A stretch of 64,000 nucleotides of DNA from Hyalangium gracile. Lineage in GTDB: Bacteria > Myxococcota > Myxococcia > Myxococcales > Myxococcaceae. A program made the position numbers and the translations under genes. Below the pieces are notes generated by a model. That model was not told the DNA's origin. It did not search any database and saw only the letters and a list, made by a program, of their open reading frames with translations. Positions 1 to 10,068 of the stretch are shown one piece after another (position 1 is the stretch's first letter; every line of letters starts with the position of its first letter). Where the stretch lies: contig NZ_JAHXBG010000002.1 in the NCBI RefSeq assembly GCF_020103725.1, positions 1 to 64,000 of the forward strand, written 5' to 3'.

Positions 1-3
1 CCC

Positions 4-25
4 CCCCTGCGCCATGGCGCAGGGG
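4..25. terminator. Perfect 22-bp GC palindrome, possible bidirectional terminator
   Basis: Positions 4-14 are exactly complementary to 15-25, centred on CCATGG, with no unpaired loop. It lies in the 139-bp gap beyond the stop of the minus-strand cyclic-nucleotide-binding protein, so it could end that transcript or one entering from the left. There is no clear T-tract. Role is inferred from position only. Confidence 0.35.
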
Positions 26-139
26 ATTGGCGTGCCACTGTCTCTCCCGGGCCCTCACGCCGTATTTCGACGGTCTGCTTGTCATACCAGTTCGCAACAA
101 GTCCGGACGGCAGGGAGGCCCCACCTGTCCCGCGCCCCA

Positions 140-2482
140 TTAGACGAGCAGGTCCTCCGCCGTCAGCTCCAGCACCTGGGTGCCCGTGAGCGCCTCGGTG
201 CGCCGCAGCCGCTGCTCGGAGAGCTCCGAGACGAGCACCAGGATCTGCGGGTGCGTGAGGATGAGCGCGTCGAAGTCCTCTCGTGGCAGGCGCAGCAGCG
301 ACGTGCGCCGGATGGCCATCACCGTCGCCGTGGCCGGCGTCTTCGACAGCAGGGAGATCTCCCCGAACAGCTCGCCCTCCCTCATCCGGGAGAGCACCTG
401 GTCACCCTTGCGGGCCTCCACCTCGCCGGAGAGGACCACGTAGAGCCCGTCCGTCCGGTCGCCCTCGCGAACGATGATCTCGTTGCGCTTCACCTCGCGG
501 GCGCGGAACTTCTCCACCAGCACGCGCCGATCCTTGCGCCCGAACGGCTCGAACAGCGCCGAGGTGCTCATGACGTTGGACAGCATGCGCTCGCGGCAGA
601 ACTTCTTGAGCGCCCGGGCCACCTGCGGATGCTGCCGCGACAGCTCCGCCAGCACCGGGGCTGAGATCTCCAGCAACTGCGTGTCCTCCGTCGTGCTCTC
701 CACCGAGGCCATGCGCGGCGCTCCGGACAAGAGCGCCATCTCCCCGAAGAAGGCCCCGCTGCCCAGCGTCGCCAGCTCCTTGCGCTGCGAGCCCTCGTGC
801 CGGAAGACGTGAACGCTGCCCTCGCAGATGACGTAGAAGGCGTTGCCGTGGCTGCCCTGCTCGAAGACGCGCTGGCCCTGCGAGAAGCGGCGCAGCGGGC
901 AGCGCTCGAACAGCTCGATGAAGGCGTCCTGGGGCAGATCCGAGAAGAGCGGGATGTTCGGCAGCGCTCCCGCCGCGGGCGCCTCGGCGCTCACCTCTTC
1001 CGTCAGGCTGAGGATGTCCTCGTCCTCCACGTGGGTGCCGTCGGCCGAGTGCGCCGCGCGCTGTTTCACTCCGGAGATCGCCGCCGCCTCCACGGCGTGC
1101 AGCAGCGTGTCTCCTTCCGGATCCGGCTCCGTGAAGGCAGTCGACACGGGCGGTTGACTGGATGCCACTACCGCCGATCGCCCCGGTGAAGGCGTCACGG
1201 CCATGTCCGGCATTCCAGGCTCTGACGGCCGGCGCGGCCTAAGCCCGGGCGGCGCCGAGCCAGCGGGCGTTGCTGCGGCGGGAGCGGGAGCAACAGGAGT
1301 GGGCGCCGCGGGCGATGACGCAGCGGGAGGGGGCGCGCTGGAGACTGGCGCCGCAGCCACGGGAGCCGATTCCTTCGCGGCGGTAGCGACCGGGAACAGG
1401 GGCTCGCTCAGGGCAGCCCAGGCGAGCTTCTTCACCCCCCGACCCAGATCCACCTCGAGCGACGTCTCATCCGCCGACGCCACCATGTTTGCCTGAACGG
1501 GCGCTGCCTCCACGGGCGCGGGGGCGGGAGCCGCGCGCGGCGGCTCCGTCGGGACAGCGGGGACAGAGACGGAGGGACGCTGCGGGGTGCTTCGAGGAGA
1601 GAGCCCCGGGGGCCTGGCACTGACCGAGGGTGCCGGAGGTTCGGGCGCTCGAGGCGGTGGCGGGCCCTGCGTCGCGGCGGGCGTAGGATCCGGAGCCGGC
1701 GGGAAAGCTTGAACCGGCTCGCTCGCCGCTGGCTCGGACGTGACCGGCGCAGGCGGCACCTCCGGGGCCGGAGACGGTGCCGGCCGAGGGCGGACCAGAA
1801 GCTCGGTGATCGGGATGGGCACCGGATCGAGCGGAGGCGACGACACCTCGGGTGCCTGCGGCGGCGGCTGAGCCTGCACGGGCGCCGGAGCCGGGGCAGC
1901 GGGCGCCTCGGGTGGGTGCGCCATGGGCACGCCCTGAACGACGGCGAGCTCCTCGTCGGGCGGTTCCTCGACCGCCGCGGCCCGCGCTACCGGGGGAGAC
2001 TCCGGAATCTCCAGCGGCGCATGGAGCGGAATCTCCATATCCTCCTCGGGCAGCTCCAGCGGCGCCACGGATGGGCCCATCGAGACGCCCATGTTCTCGG
2101 TGAAAGCAGGAAGCTCCACCCGACGCGCGGGCTTGGAAGGACGTTGAGATGCGCCGTCGTCTCCAGCGCTCTTGCGCGCGTAGAGGTCCGCCAGCATCCG
2201 CTGCACGCCCTTGTGGGCGGGATCCAGCTCGAGGATCAGCTTGCTGGCGGCGATCGCTCGCGGGAGGAAGCCCTCGCGCGCAAAGCCCGTGGCGGCGAGC
2301 TGGTAGGCCGAGACGGCGCGGTCCTTCTGGCCGGCCTTGGCCCAGGCATCCCCCATGCGCAGGCGGGCCTGGTAGTCCTTCGGCTCCGCCTTGCAGTACT
2401 CCTCGTAGATTTCCGCGGCTTTGGAGAAGCGGCCCTTGGCAAAGGCCTCGGTGGCCTTGTCCCTGAGCTTGCGCATCTCCAT
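140..2482 (-). CDS. TPR and tandem cyclic-nucleotide-binding domain protein
   Basis: A 780-residue protein. Residues 1-110 look like TPR helices (A-x-G-R/K-Y motifs, tandem helical pairs). Residues about 115-500 are a Pro/Ala-rich, probably disordered linker. Two CRP/cNMP-binding folds follow at about 520-640 and 650-765. The first keeps the phosphate-cassette pattern G-E-M-A-L-L with the Arg (A-P-R-M-A); the second has G-E-I-S-L-L followed by T-P-A-T-A, so the phosphate-binding Arg is replaced and this site may not bind ligand. No DNA-binding HTH or enzymatic domain is visible, so it is probably a scaffold or sensor. The ATG lies one base after the stop of the upstream HEAT lipoprotein gene, with a GGAGG-type site inside the end of that gene, suggesting translational coupling. 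Ligand and partner are unknown. Confidence 0.85.
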   Translation of the reverse strand: MEMRKLRDKATEAFAKGRFSKAAEIYEEYCKAEPKDYQARLRMGDAWAKAGQKDRAVSAYQLAATGFAREGFLPRAIAASKLILELDPAHKGVQRMLADLYARKSAGDDGASQRPSKPARRVELPAFTENMGVSMGPSVAPLELPEEDMEIPLHAPLEIPESPPVARAAAVEEPPDEELAVVQGVPMAHPPEAPAAPAPAPVQAQPPPQAPEVSSPPLDPVPIPITELLVRPRPAPSPAPEVPPAPVTSEPAASEPVQAFPPAPDPTPAATQGPPPPRAPEPPAPSVSARPPGLSPRSTPQRPSVSVPAVPTEPPRAAPAPAPVEAAPVQANMVASADETSLEVDLGRGVKKLAWAALSEPLFPVATAAKESAPVAAAPVSSAPPPAASSPAAPTPVAPAPAAATPAGSAPPGLRPRRPSEPGMPDMAVTPSPGRSAVVASSQPPVSTAFTEPDPEGDTLLHAVEAAAISGVKQRAAHSADGTHVEDEDILSLTEEVSAEAPAAGALPNIPLFSDLPQDAFIELFERCPLRRFSQGQRVFEQGSHGNAFYVICEGSVHVFRHEGSQRKELATLGSGAFFGEMALLSGAPRMASVESTTEDTQLLEISAPVLAELSRQHPQVARALKKFCRERMLSNVMSTSALFEPFGRKDRRVLVEKFRAREVKRNEIIVREGDRTDGLYVVLSGEVEARKGDQVLSRMREGELFGEISLLSKTPATATVMAIRRTSLLRLPREDFDALILTHPQILVLVSELSEQRLRRTEALTGTQVLELTAEDLLV

Positions 2483-2483
2483 A

Positions 2484-4613
2484 TCAGTGAGCCCCCTCCG
2501 CGACGGTGCCCGTCTTCGCCAGCGCGGCGCTGGCAGCCTCGCGCACCCGCCGATAATAGTCGCTCTTGAGCGCGTCGAGCGCCTCGGACTGGGCGTTGGT
2601 GCCGATCTTCTGCAGCGCCGTCACCGCGGCGGCGCGGACCTCCGGAAGGTCGTGGTACAGGTCCTTCGCCACCACCTCCGCGGCCTTGGTGTCGCCAATC
2701 TCCCCGAGCGCCAGGAGCACCTCCCGCCGAGCCACGCTCGCGGGATCATCCAGCACCTTGGAGAGCGTCTCCACCGCGTCCTTGGCCTTGATCCGGCCGA
2801 GGATGTTGGCCGCCAGCACCGCCTCCGCCCCACCCTGGCGCACCACCTCCTGCAGCGCCGACGAGGCCGAGGCAGGCGCCCCGGACTGCGCCAGCGCCTC
2901 CAGCAGCACCAGCTTCTCGCTGGAGAACTGCGGCAGCAACGACACCAGCGCGTTCTGGCCGTTCTCGCCCTGCTCCGCCAGCGCCTGGGCCAGGGCCGTC
3001 TGGAGATCCCGCTCGGCCTCGAACATGCCGCCCTTGGCGGCCTCGACACCCTCGGGCCCCATCCGCGCCAGCCCCACCAGGGCCGCGGTGCGCAGCGTCA
3101 CGCTGGCGTCCCCCGCGTAGCCCTTGAGCAGCGCGAGCGCCCCCTCGGCCTTCACCGCCCCCAGCGCCCGCAGCACGGCTGCGAGCGGCTCGAGGCTCAG
3201 CGGCTCCACGTCATCGGAGAGCTCCGAGGGCACGCGCGGCTGGACCACCACCCGGCCGGCCTCGCGGGCACGCTGGGCGTTGAGCGCCCGGACGCGATCC
3301 ATCAGATGGTTCTGCTTGGCGGCCCGCGCCTCCTCCTGGGCGGAGTGCGGGTGGCTCGGAGTCTCGGAAGGCGCAGAGGGATCGAACCCCGCGCCATAGG
3401 TCTGCGGCAGGGCCGTGGGAATCCAGTCCTGGCGCGGCGCCTCGATGGCCTTGAGCTCCTGCTCATACAGCTTCTGCAGCGCCGGCGCGGCCGACACATC
3501 GCCGATGGCCCCCACCGCCTCCACCGCGAGCATGCGCTGCGCGGCATCCGCCGACGCGAGCAGCGGCAGCACCCTGGGCAGCGTGGCCTTGGCCGTGGGG
3601 CCCAGGCCGATGATGGCCTGCAGGGCACCCTCGATGCCCGCCGGGCGGGAGAGCCGCTCGTTGATGGGATCCAGCGGGCACCCACCTCGCGAGCGCATGT
3701 CGCGGGCCGCAGAGATGGCCTCCCGGCGTGCGCCCTCCAAGGCGATGGCGCACAGGGCCGCGTCGGTCTCCGGCGAGCGAGGCAGCGAGGCGATGGCGTC
3801 CTTGGCCAGCCCGCTCACGACGCTCTTCTCCACCGCCACGGCCTGCAGGCGCGGGACCGCGGTCGGATCCTGAAGCTTGCGCAGCGCGTTGATGGAGGCC
3901 TCGCGCAGCTCGGGGAAGCTCTCATCGAGCAGCAGCGCGATGGCGGGCACCGCGCGCCGGTCTCCCGCATCCCCCAGGCCACGGACGGCGGCGGCGGCCA
4001 TGACGACCTGGCTGTCCCGCACGAGCGGCATCAGCCGGTTGATGGCCTCCGGGCGCCCGCTCTTGCCGAGCTCCTCGGCGGCGCCGACGCGCTCCGGCAG
4101 CGTGCCCTCGTTGAGCGCGAGCAGGTTGCGCTCCCAGATGGCCTTGGACTCGGCGGCCACCACCTGGGCCATGGCGCCGGGCACGTTGGCGGACTTGAGC
4201 GCCTGGACGATGACCTGGCGCGTCTTCCGGCCTCGGCGGCCGTACTGCAGGGTGAGGTATGCCTTGGCCTTGTCGTTCTTGACCTTGGCGAGCGCCATCG
4301 CGGCGCGGCCCTGGACATCCTCCACGGGGTCCTCGAGCAGCTCGCCCAGCAGGTCCACCACCCGCGCGTCCTGGCTCTCGCCGAGCGCCGCGGCAGCCTC
4401 GCCCCGGACGATGGCGGCGACATCCTTGGCGGCGCGAGAGAAGAGGACCAGATCCTCCGCATTGCCCTGCTTCGCCAGCGCCTTCACCGCCTGGGCGCGG
4501 ACCTCCGGGCGGGGGCTCTGGAGGTCAGCGAGGAGCTGATCGCGATTGCCCTGACACCCCGCCAGCAGCAGCAGGGTCAGGACGACGACAAGGGGGCGCA
4601 CGCCGGTTCTCAT
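2484..4613 (-). CDS. HEAT-repeat lipoprotein
   Basis: A 709-residue protein with a lipoprotein signal peptide: a positively charged start (M-R-T-G-V-R), a hydrophobic core, and the lipobox L-A-G-C with Cys20 as the acylated residue. The rest is a continuous array of HEAT/PBS-lyase-like helical repeats (recurrent A-x-x-A-L-G-x-I-G-D and V-R-x-x-A-x-x-A-L patterns), which usually form protein-binding superhelices. No catalytic motif was seen. It is downstream of rluB (98-bp gap) and immediately upstream of the TPR/cNMP protein. With Gln-free +2 (Gly21) outer-membrane sorting is plausible but not shown. Function unknown; a scaffold at the membrane is inferred. Confidence 0.88.
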   Translation of the reverse strand: MRTGVRPLVVVLTLLLLAGCQGNRDQLLADLQSPRPEVRAQAVKALAKQGNAEDLVLFSRAAKDVAAIVRGEAAAALGESQDARVVDLLGELLEDPVEDVQGRAAMALAKVKNDKAKAYLTLQYGRRGRKTRQVIVQALKSANVPGAMAQVVAAESKAIWERNLLALNEGTLPERVGAAEELGKSGRPEAINRLMPLVRDSQVVMAAAAVRGLGDAGDRRAVPAIALLLDESFPELREASINALRKLQDPTAVPRLQAVAVEKSVVSGLAKDAIASLPRSPETDAALCAIALEGARREAISAARDMRSRGGCPLDPINERLSRPAGIEGALQAIIGLGPTAKATLPRVLPLLASADAAQRMLAVEAVGAIGDVSAAPALQKLYEQELKAIEAPRQDWIPTALPQTYGAGFDPSAPSETPSHPHSAQEEARAAKQNHLMDRVRALNAQRAREAGRVVVQPRVPSELSDDVEPLSLEPLAAVLRALGAVKAEGALALLKGYAGDASVTLRTAALVGLARMGPEGVEAAKGGMFEAERDLQTALAQALAEQGENGQNALVSLLPQFSSEKLVLLEALAQSGAPASASSALQEVVRQGGAEAVLAANILGRIKAKDAVETLSKVLDDPASVARREVLLALGEIGDTKAAEVVAKDLYHDLPEVRAAAVTALQKIGTNAQSEALDALKSDYYRRVREAASAALAKTGTVAEGAH

Positions 4614-4711
4614 CGCACTCCGAGAAAAGGAAGACGGTGGATGGCGAACGCTTATATCAGCCCCTCTGGAAAGAACTCAGCCGCGACGGAAGGCGGCCAC
4701 CCCGCGGCGCG

Positions 4712-6643
4712 TCACCGGGGGCGACGCGGACCGCCAGGCTTGCGAGGGCCCCGACCTCCGCCCGGCCCTGGGCGGCGGGAGTCCCAGTCGGCGCCCGGCT
4801 CACGCCGCTTCTGCTTGCGCCAGTCGACGAAGCCTCCGCCGCCCTCTCCTTCACCCTCCGGGCGAGCGCTCCGGCGCTCCGGCCGCGCGTCTCCACCCGC
4901 TCGGGGCGTCCGGCCAAAGGCTCCGGTTCCCCGGCTGCGGGGCCCCGGCGCGGCTCCTTCTCCGCGAGGGCTCCAGGACTTCCGGGCGGGACGATCTCCG
5001 CCCTCCCCTCGGGGCTTCCACTCCTTGCGAGCCGGACGATCACCCTCGTCCCGAGGCTTCCACTCGCGACGCTCGGGACGGCCCGCCCCCTCGCCACGAG
5101 GCTTCCACTCGCGGCGCTCGGGGCGGCCTGCCCCTTCGCCACGCGGTTTCCACTCGCGGCGCTCAGGACGGGCGCCCGCCTCTCCTCGGGGCTTCCACTC
5201 CTTGCGAGCCGGACGATCACCCTCGCCACGCGGTTTCCACTCGCGGCGCTCGGGACGGTCGCCCGCCTCTCCTCGGGGCTTCCACTCCTTGCGAGCCGGA
5301 CGCTCACCCTCGCCACGCGGCTTCCACTCGCGGCGCTCGGGACGCCCCGCCCCCTCGCCACGCGGCTTCCACTCACGGCGCTCGGAGCGCTCACCCTCGG
5401 CGCGAGGCTTCCACTCCTTGCGAGCAGGACGGTCGCCCCCGTCCCGGGACTTCCACTCCTTGCGGGCAGGACGCTCACCCTCGGCGCGGGGCTTCCACTC
5501 CTTGCGAGCAGGACGCTCACCCTCGGCGCGGGGCTTCCACTCCTTGCGGGCAGGACGCTCACCCTCGGCGCGGGGCTTCCACTCCCGGCGCTGGGGCCGC
5601 TCCCCGTCCTCGCCGCGCGGCTTCCACTCCTTGCGCTGCGGACGATCGCCTCCCTCCGTGCGCCCACGGCCAAAGCGCGCCAGCCCGGTGCCACCCTCGC
5701 TCCGGCCCTTGCCCGCCGCACGCGCGGGACGCCCCGCCGCGGCCGGCCGCATCCCCTCGGGAACCTCCTGCGCCCGAGGCAGCTTCACCACCACGGGCTC
5801 GGGCCGCTCGACCTCCGGCTCGAAGTCCTCGCCACCGTCATCCGCCTCCATGAAGCCGGGCGCGGACCGCCCATGGCGCCGCGGCGGCAGGCCAATCGCG
5901 CCCTCGGGCGGAGCCATCCGCGCCTCGGCCACGTCCTGCAGCAGGCGCACCTCGGAGTTCGTCAGCGGACGCAGCTCTCCGGGCCGCAGCCCGCCCACGC
6001 CCACGCCCGCATAGGCCGGGCGGTACAGGCGCACCACCGGGTGCCCCACCGCCGCGCACAGGCGCTTGATGAGGTGAGGCCGGCCCTCGGCGACGACGAT
6101 CTTCAGCCACGTGTTGCGCTCGGCCTGCTCGAACACCTCCACCGAGAGCGGCGTGGCCATGCCGTCCTCGAGCCGCACGCCCCCGCGCAGCTTCTCCAGC
6201 GTGGCCGTGTCCGGCGAGCCCTTCACCTTGGCCAGGTACGTGCGCGGCACCTGGAAGCTGGGGTGCGTGAGCTTGTGGGCCAGCGCCCCATCGTCCGTGA
6301 AGAGCAGCGCGCCCTCGGCGTCGTAGTCCAGCCGGCCCACGGGGAACAGGCGCTTGCCCGCCTCCTCCACGTAGCTGGCGACCGTGGGGCGCCCCTGCGG
6401 ATCCGACAGCGTCGTCACCACTCCCGCCGGCTTGTAGAGCAGGTAGTAGGACGTGTTCTCCGGCGGCGTGACGAGCTTGCCGTCCACCATCACCAGGTCC
6501 GTACCGGGCTCCACCCGGCTGCCCAGCTCCGTCACCGTCTCGTTGTTCACCTTCACCCGACCCGCGGTGATGAGCTCCTCTGCATGCCGGCGCGAAGCCA
6601 CTCCCGCGCGAGCCAGGTACTTCTGAAGTCGTTCAGCAGCCAT
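4712..6643 (-). CDS. rluB: Pseudouridine synthase RluB-type with long repetitive basic tail
   Basis: A 643-residue protein, over twice the usual length for the family. Residues 3-60 form the S4 RNA-binding domain. The RsuA/RluB/RluE-type synthase domain covers about 65-240, with the catalytic Asp at 106 in G-R-L-D-Y-D, the K-P-A-G motif near 71, and L-I-K-R-L near the end. Such enzymes isomerise uridine in 23S rRNA helix 89 (RluB) or related sites. From about residue 250 the protein is a low-complexity Arg/Lys/Glu/Gly/Pro tail with 16 tandem 14-15-residue units built on R-(K/R)-E-W-K-P-R. The tail probably adds nonspecific RNA binding. The gene follows scpB by 18 bp, an arrangement common in bacteria. 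Confidence 0.93.
   Translation of the reverse strand: MAAERLQKYLARAGVASRRHAEELITAGRVKVNNETVTELGSRVEPGTDLVMVDGKLVTPPENTSYYLLYKPAGVVTTLSDPQGRPTVASYVEEAGKRLFPVGRLDYDAEGALLFTDDGALAHKLTHPSFQVPRTYLAKVKGSPDTATLEKLRGGVRLEDGMATPLSVEVFEQAERNTWLKIVVAEGRPHLIKRLCAAVGHPVVRLYRPAYAGVGVGGLRPGELRPLTNSEVRLLQDVAEARMAPPEGAIGLPPRRHGRSAPGFMEADDGGEDFEPEVERPEPVVVKLPRAQEVPEGMRPAAAGRPARAAGKGRSEGGTGLARFGRGRTEGGDRPQRKEWKPRGEDGERPQRREWKPRAEGERPARKEWKPRAEGERPARKEWKPRAEGERPARKEWKSRDGGDRPARKEWKPRAEGERSERREWKPRGEGAGRPERREWKPRGEGERPARKEWKPRGEAGDRPERREWKPRGEGDRPARKEWKPRGEAGARPERREWKPRGEGAGRPERREWKPRGEGAGRPERREWKPRDEGDRPARKEWKPRGEGGDRPARKSWSPRGEGAAPGPRSRGTGAFGRTPRAGGDARPERRSARPEGEGEGGGGFVDWRKQKRREPGADWDSRRPGPGGGRGPRKPGGPRRPR
4955..5660. 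repeat. In-frame tandem repeats, 16 units of 42-45 bp, in the rluB tail
   Basis: On the plus strand the recurring core is G-C-T-T-C-C-A-C-T-C followed by C-T-T-G-C-G or G-C-G-G-C-G. Each unit encodes R-(K/R)-E-W-K-P-R plus an acidic/Gly spacer. Units are near-identical in places (units 3 and 4; units 12 and 13), so recent duplication or slippage is likely. Copy number may differ between strains and assemblers may collapse it. Confidence 0.9.
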
Positions 6644-6661
6644 GTGATGCCTTCGTGCCCG

Positions 6662-7634
<973 letters not shown>

Positions 7635-7648
<14 letters not shown>

Positions 7649-8510
7649 TGTCGTCCACCTCCGTGGGGACCAGCCGCTCGAGCGCGTCCCCATTGGGCAT
7701 CAGGAAGATGTCCTTGAGAGGCTCCTCCTGGAAGACGCGAATCAGGCGGCGCTTTACCATCTCCAGGATTGCCAGGAACGTAATGACGATCTCCTGGCGC
7801 GTGCTGCCCTCCGGGAACAGGCTGGCGAACGTCACCCGCTCCTGCCCTCGCACGCGCTCGACCACGCGCAGGGTGGCCTCCGAGAGCGTCAGCCGCTCGC
7901 GCACCACCTCGTGCTGCGGCTTGGGGGCCAGGCGCTCGAGCACCCGGTCCAGCGCCTCGATGAGCTTGAGGACGGAGAACTCCTGCAGCCCCACCTCCTC
8001 CTCGGGGATGGGCACCGCCTCCGCCGGCACGTTGCGGGTGAACACGTCCCGCCCGAGCAGATCCTGCTTGGCCAGCTGCTCCGCGGAGTCCTTGTACTTC
8101 TGGTACTCGAGCAGCCGCCGCACCAGCTCCGCGCGCGGATCGCCCGTCTCCTCCAGCGTCGCCTCGGTGGCCTCGACGGGGGCCGCGGCGTCCTGGCGCG
8201 GCAGCAGCATGCGGCTCTTGAGGTGCGCCAGCGTGGAGGCCATCACCAGGAACTCGCCGGCGATGTCCAGGTTCAGCTCCCGCATCTTCTGCAGGTACTC
8301 CAGGTACTTCTCGACGATGAGCGCCAGCGGGATGTCGAAGATGTCGACGCGGTGCTCGCGGATCAGGTGCAGCAGCAGATCCAGCGGGCCCTCGAAATTG
8401 GGCAGAGCAATACGGAAGGCGTCCCCTGGCGAGCGGGGCACCTCGGCATCGCTGGAGCCCTCCTCGGGCGGCGTGCGGCGGGCCTCGGTCACCGGACGTC
8501 CTTCAGGCAC
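7635..8510 (-). CDS. scpA: Segregation and condensation protein A (kleisin)
   Basis: A 291-residue kleisin that bridges the SMC heads in the chromosome condensin. The N-terminal SMC-binding helix region carries the typical F-E-G-P-L-D-L-L-L-H-L-I motif at about 35-47, followed by the I-F-D-I-P segment; the C-terminal winged helix is at about 210-285. The start is GTG at 8510, preceded by a purine-rich GGGGGAAGG. It is the first gene of the scpA-scpB-rluB run and faces away from the PATAN gene across a 370-bp intergenic region. Length and motifs are normal. Confidence 0.95.
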
Positions 8511-8880
8511 TTCACAGGCCTTCCCCCTTAGCAGCGCCCTCCTGGAGGGTCAAACATTCGCCGGGTCCGCCAAACCCCACTCCCGAGCGCGCGATGAGCA
8601 CTTCGCGTGCGGTCAACACATGCACGCGAAGCACTTGTGCCAGACACACGTGAGAACCATTCATGAGGCCGCTGACAAGCCGTCTCGGGGACGGCGCCCG
8701 TGCCCACGAAGGTGGGCATTTCCAGCAAGCCGCTCATACCCCGGTGGCCGTCTTGTCTCAAATTCTGGAACTTTGCGACAGTCTGGCAAAAAACCAGTGA
8801 ATTCAAAGGCTTGAGCATTATCAAACCTGTGATTAGCCTCCCCGGGGAGCGAGCAGGCGCCCTCAGCGGCCGGAGACATC
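8511..8880. promoter_or_regulatory. 370-bp divergent intergenic region
   Basis: No gene is supported here. The region separates scpA (minus) from the PATAN gene (plus), so it should hold promoters for both. On the minus strand TTGACC (8553-8548) is followed 17 bases later by TAAGGG (8530-8525), a poor -10. On the plus strand the A/T-rich stretch near 8760-8835 is the likeliest promoter area, but I found no good sigma-70 or sigma-54 match. Treat the sites as candidates only. Confidence 0.4.
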
Positions 8881-10047
8881 ATGGAGCACTTCAAAGGGAG
8901 CCTCACCCACTACTCGATGGACGTGGTGATCCCCGCGCTGTTGTCGCGCAAGGCGGTGGGGACGCTGCGGCTCGAGCGTGGCTCGGCCATTCGTTACTTC
9001 TTCTTCCAGGGCGGCTTCCTGGTGGGCGAGGGCTCCAACACGCCCAGCGAGCACCTGTCGCAGATGCTGGTGGATCTGGGCATCCTGGACGCGCCGCGGG
9101 CGGCGCTGGCGTACGAGGCGGCGGAGCTGGCGAACATGCCCTATGGGGCGTACCTGGTGCGCCAGCAGTTCGTGGAGATGCAGCGGATGCTGGAGGTGCT
9201 CGAGCACAAGGCGCGCGAGGCCTTCTTCGACTGCTACAACTGGGACTCGGGCGAGGTGGAGTTCAACCTGCAGCTGCCGTCGCTGGTGCACGCGGTGGAG
9301 CTGAAGCTGCCGCTGACGAGCCTGCACCGGGACGCGCTGGCGCGGCGGCGTGAGTGGAAGATGTTCCGGGACATCTTCCCGGGCATGGACACCACCTTCC
9401 GCGTCTTCCGCGAGCACGCCGTGGGGCACTTCTCCGAGGAGGAGTCCATCCTCATGAAGCGGGCGGAGGAAGGGGCCATGCTGGCCGAGCTGCTCGCCAG
9501 CGGGAAGGAGTCGCGCATCTTCGTGGCGCGGCGGCTCCTGCACCTGTACCGGCGCGGGGTGCTGGCGCCGCAGCGGGCGCGCGGCCCGTCCATGGGCGAG
9601 TCGCTGCAGGAGGCGGAGCTGCTGGAGGCCGCCCGGAACTTCCTGGACGAGGGCAAGTACGAGCACGCGATCGCGGTGGTGGAGCAGGTGCTCGAGAAGG
9701 GCCCCGTGCCGGAGGCGCACGCGCTGTACCGCGAGGCGGAGGTGAAGCTGACGCTGGCGCTGTGCGACGAGCTGTTCGCGATGGACGGGCGGCTCGTCTT
9801 CGAGCCCCTGCCCCGGCCGCTGCCCACCTCGCTGACGGCGGATGATCTCTACCTGTACTCGAAGCTGCGCGGGTCCACGACGATCCGCAAGGCGCTGAGC
9901 ACGGCGGCCATGGGTGAGGCAGCCGCGGCGCGCTCGGTGCATCGGCTGCTGGCCACGGGGCTCATCCGCATTGGCCCGGTGCTGGGCGAGCTGGAGCCGG
10001 TGCGCAAGACGGATCCGTACGGCTTCCTGCCGCGCGTGCAGGCCTGA
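8881..10047 (+). CDS. PATAN (DUF4388) domain protein
   Basis: A 388-residue cytoplasmic protein. Residues 4-105 match the DUF4388/PATAN fold: a G-S-L-T opening, helix, then G-T-L-R-L-E and a strand leading to F-F-Q-G-G-F-L-V. PATAN domains are common in myxobacterial and cyanobacterial response regulators and in gliding or polarity proteins. The middle is helical; a TPR-like unit (F-L-D-E-G-K-Y-E-H-A) lies near residue 255; the C-terminus (about 305-375) resembles a winged helix. No receiver or output domain is fused. GGAG lies 5 bases before the ATG. Exact role unknown; a signalling adaptor is inferred. Confidence 0.82.
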   Translation: MEHFKGSLTHYSMDVVIPALLSRKAVGTLRLERGSAIRYFFFQGGFLVGEGSNTPSEHLSQMLVDLGILDAPRAALAYEAAELANMPYGAYLVRQQFVEMQRMLEVLEHKAREAFFDCYNWDSGEVEFNLQLPSLVHAVELKLPLTSLHRDALARRREWKMFRDIFPGMDTTFRVFREHAVGHFSEEESILMKRAEEGAMLAELLASGKESRIFVARRLLHLYRRGVLAPQRARGPSMGESLQEAELLEAARNFLDEGKYEHAIAVVEQVLEKGPVPEAHALYREAEVKLTLALCDELFAMDGRLVFEPLPRPLPTSLTADDLYLYSKLRGSTTIRKALSTAAMGEAAAARSVHRLLATGLIRIGPVLGELEPVRKTDPYGFLPRVQA

Positions 10048-10062
10048 GCCGCTGCCTGCACG
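10035..10062. terminator. 9-bp stem hairpin between convergent genes
   Basis: CGTGCAGGC (10035-10043) and GCCTGCACG (10054-10062) are perfect inverted arms with a 10-base loop. The hairpin overlaps the stop codon of the PATAN gene and sits just before the end of the convergent metallophosphoesterase gene. No U-tract follows on either strand. A bidirectional terminator is plausible. Confidence 0.45.
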
Positions 10063-10068
10063 GCGCCG

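Noticed and set aside
4955-5660. CRISPR-like regular repeats.
   Set aside because: The units are in frame, have no unique spacers and encode the RluB tail.
2421-6014. Very long plus-strand open frame of almost 1200 codons, and similar ones at 4637-7717 and 10075-13755.
   Set aside because: They lie opposite real minus-strand genes, are rich in Arg/His/Gly/Pro, and result from GC-biased codon use.
8755-8830. Sigma-54 (-24/-12) promoter before the PATAN gene.
   Set aside because: The GG and GC elements are not at the required spacing.
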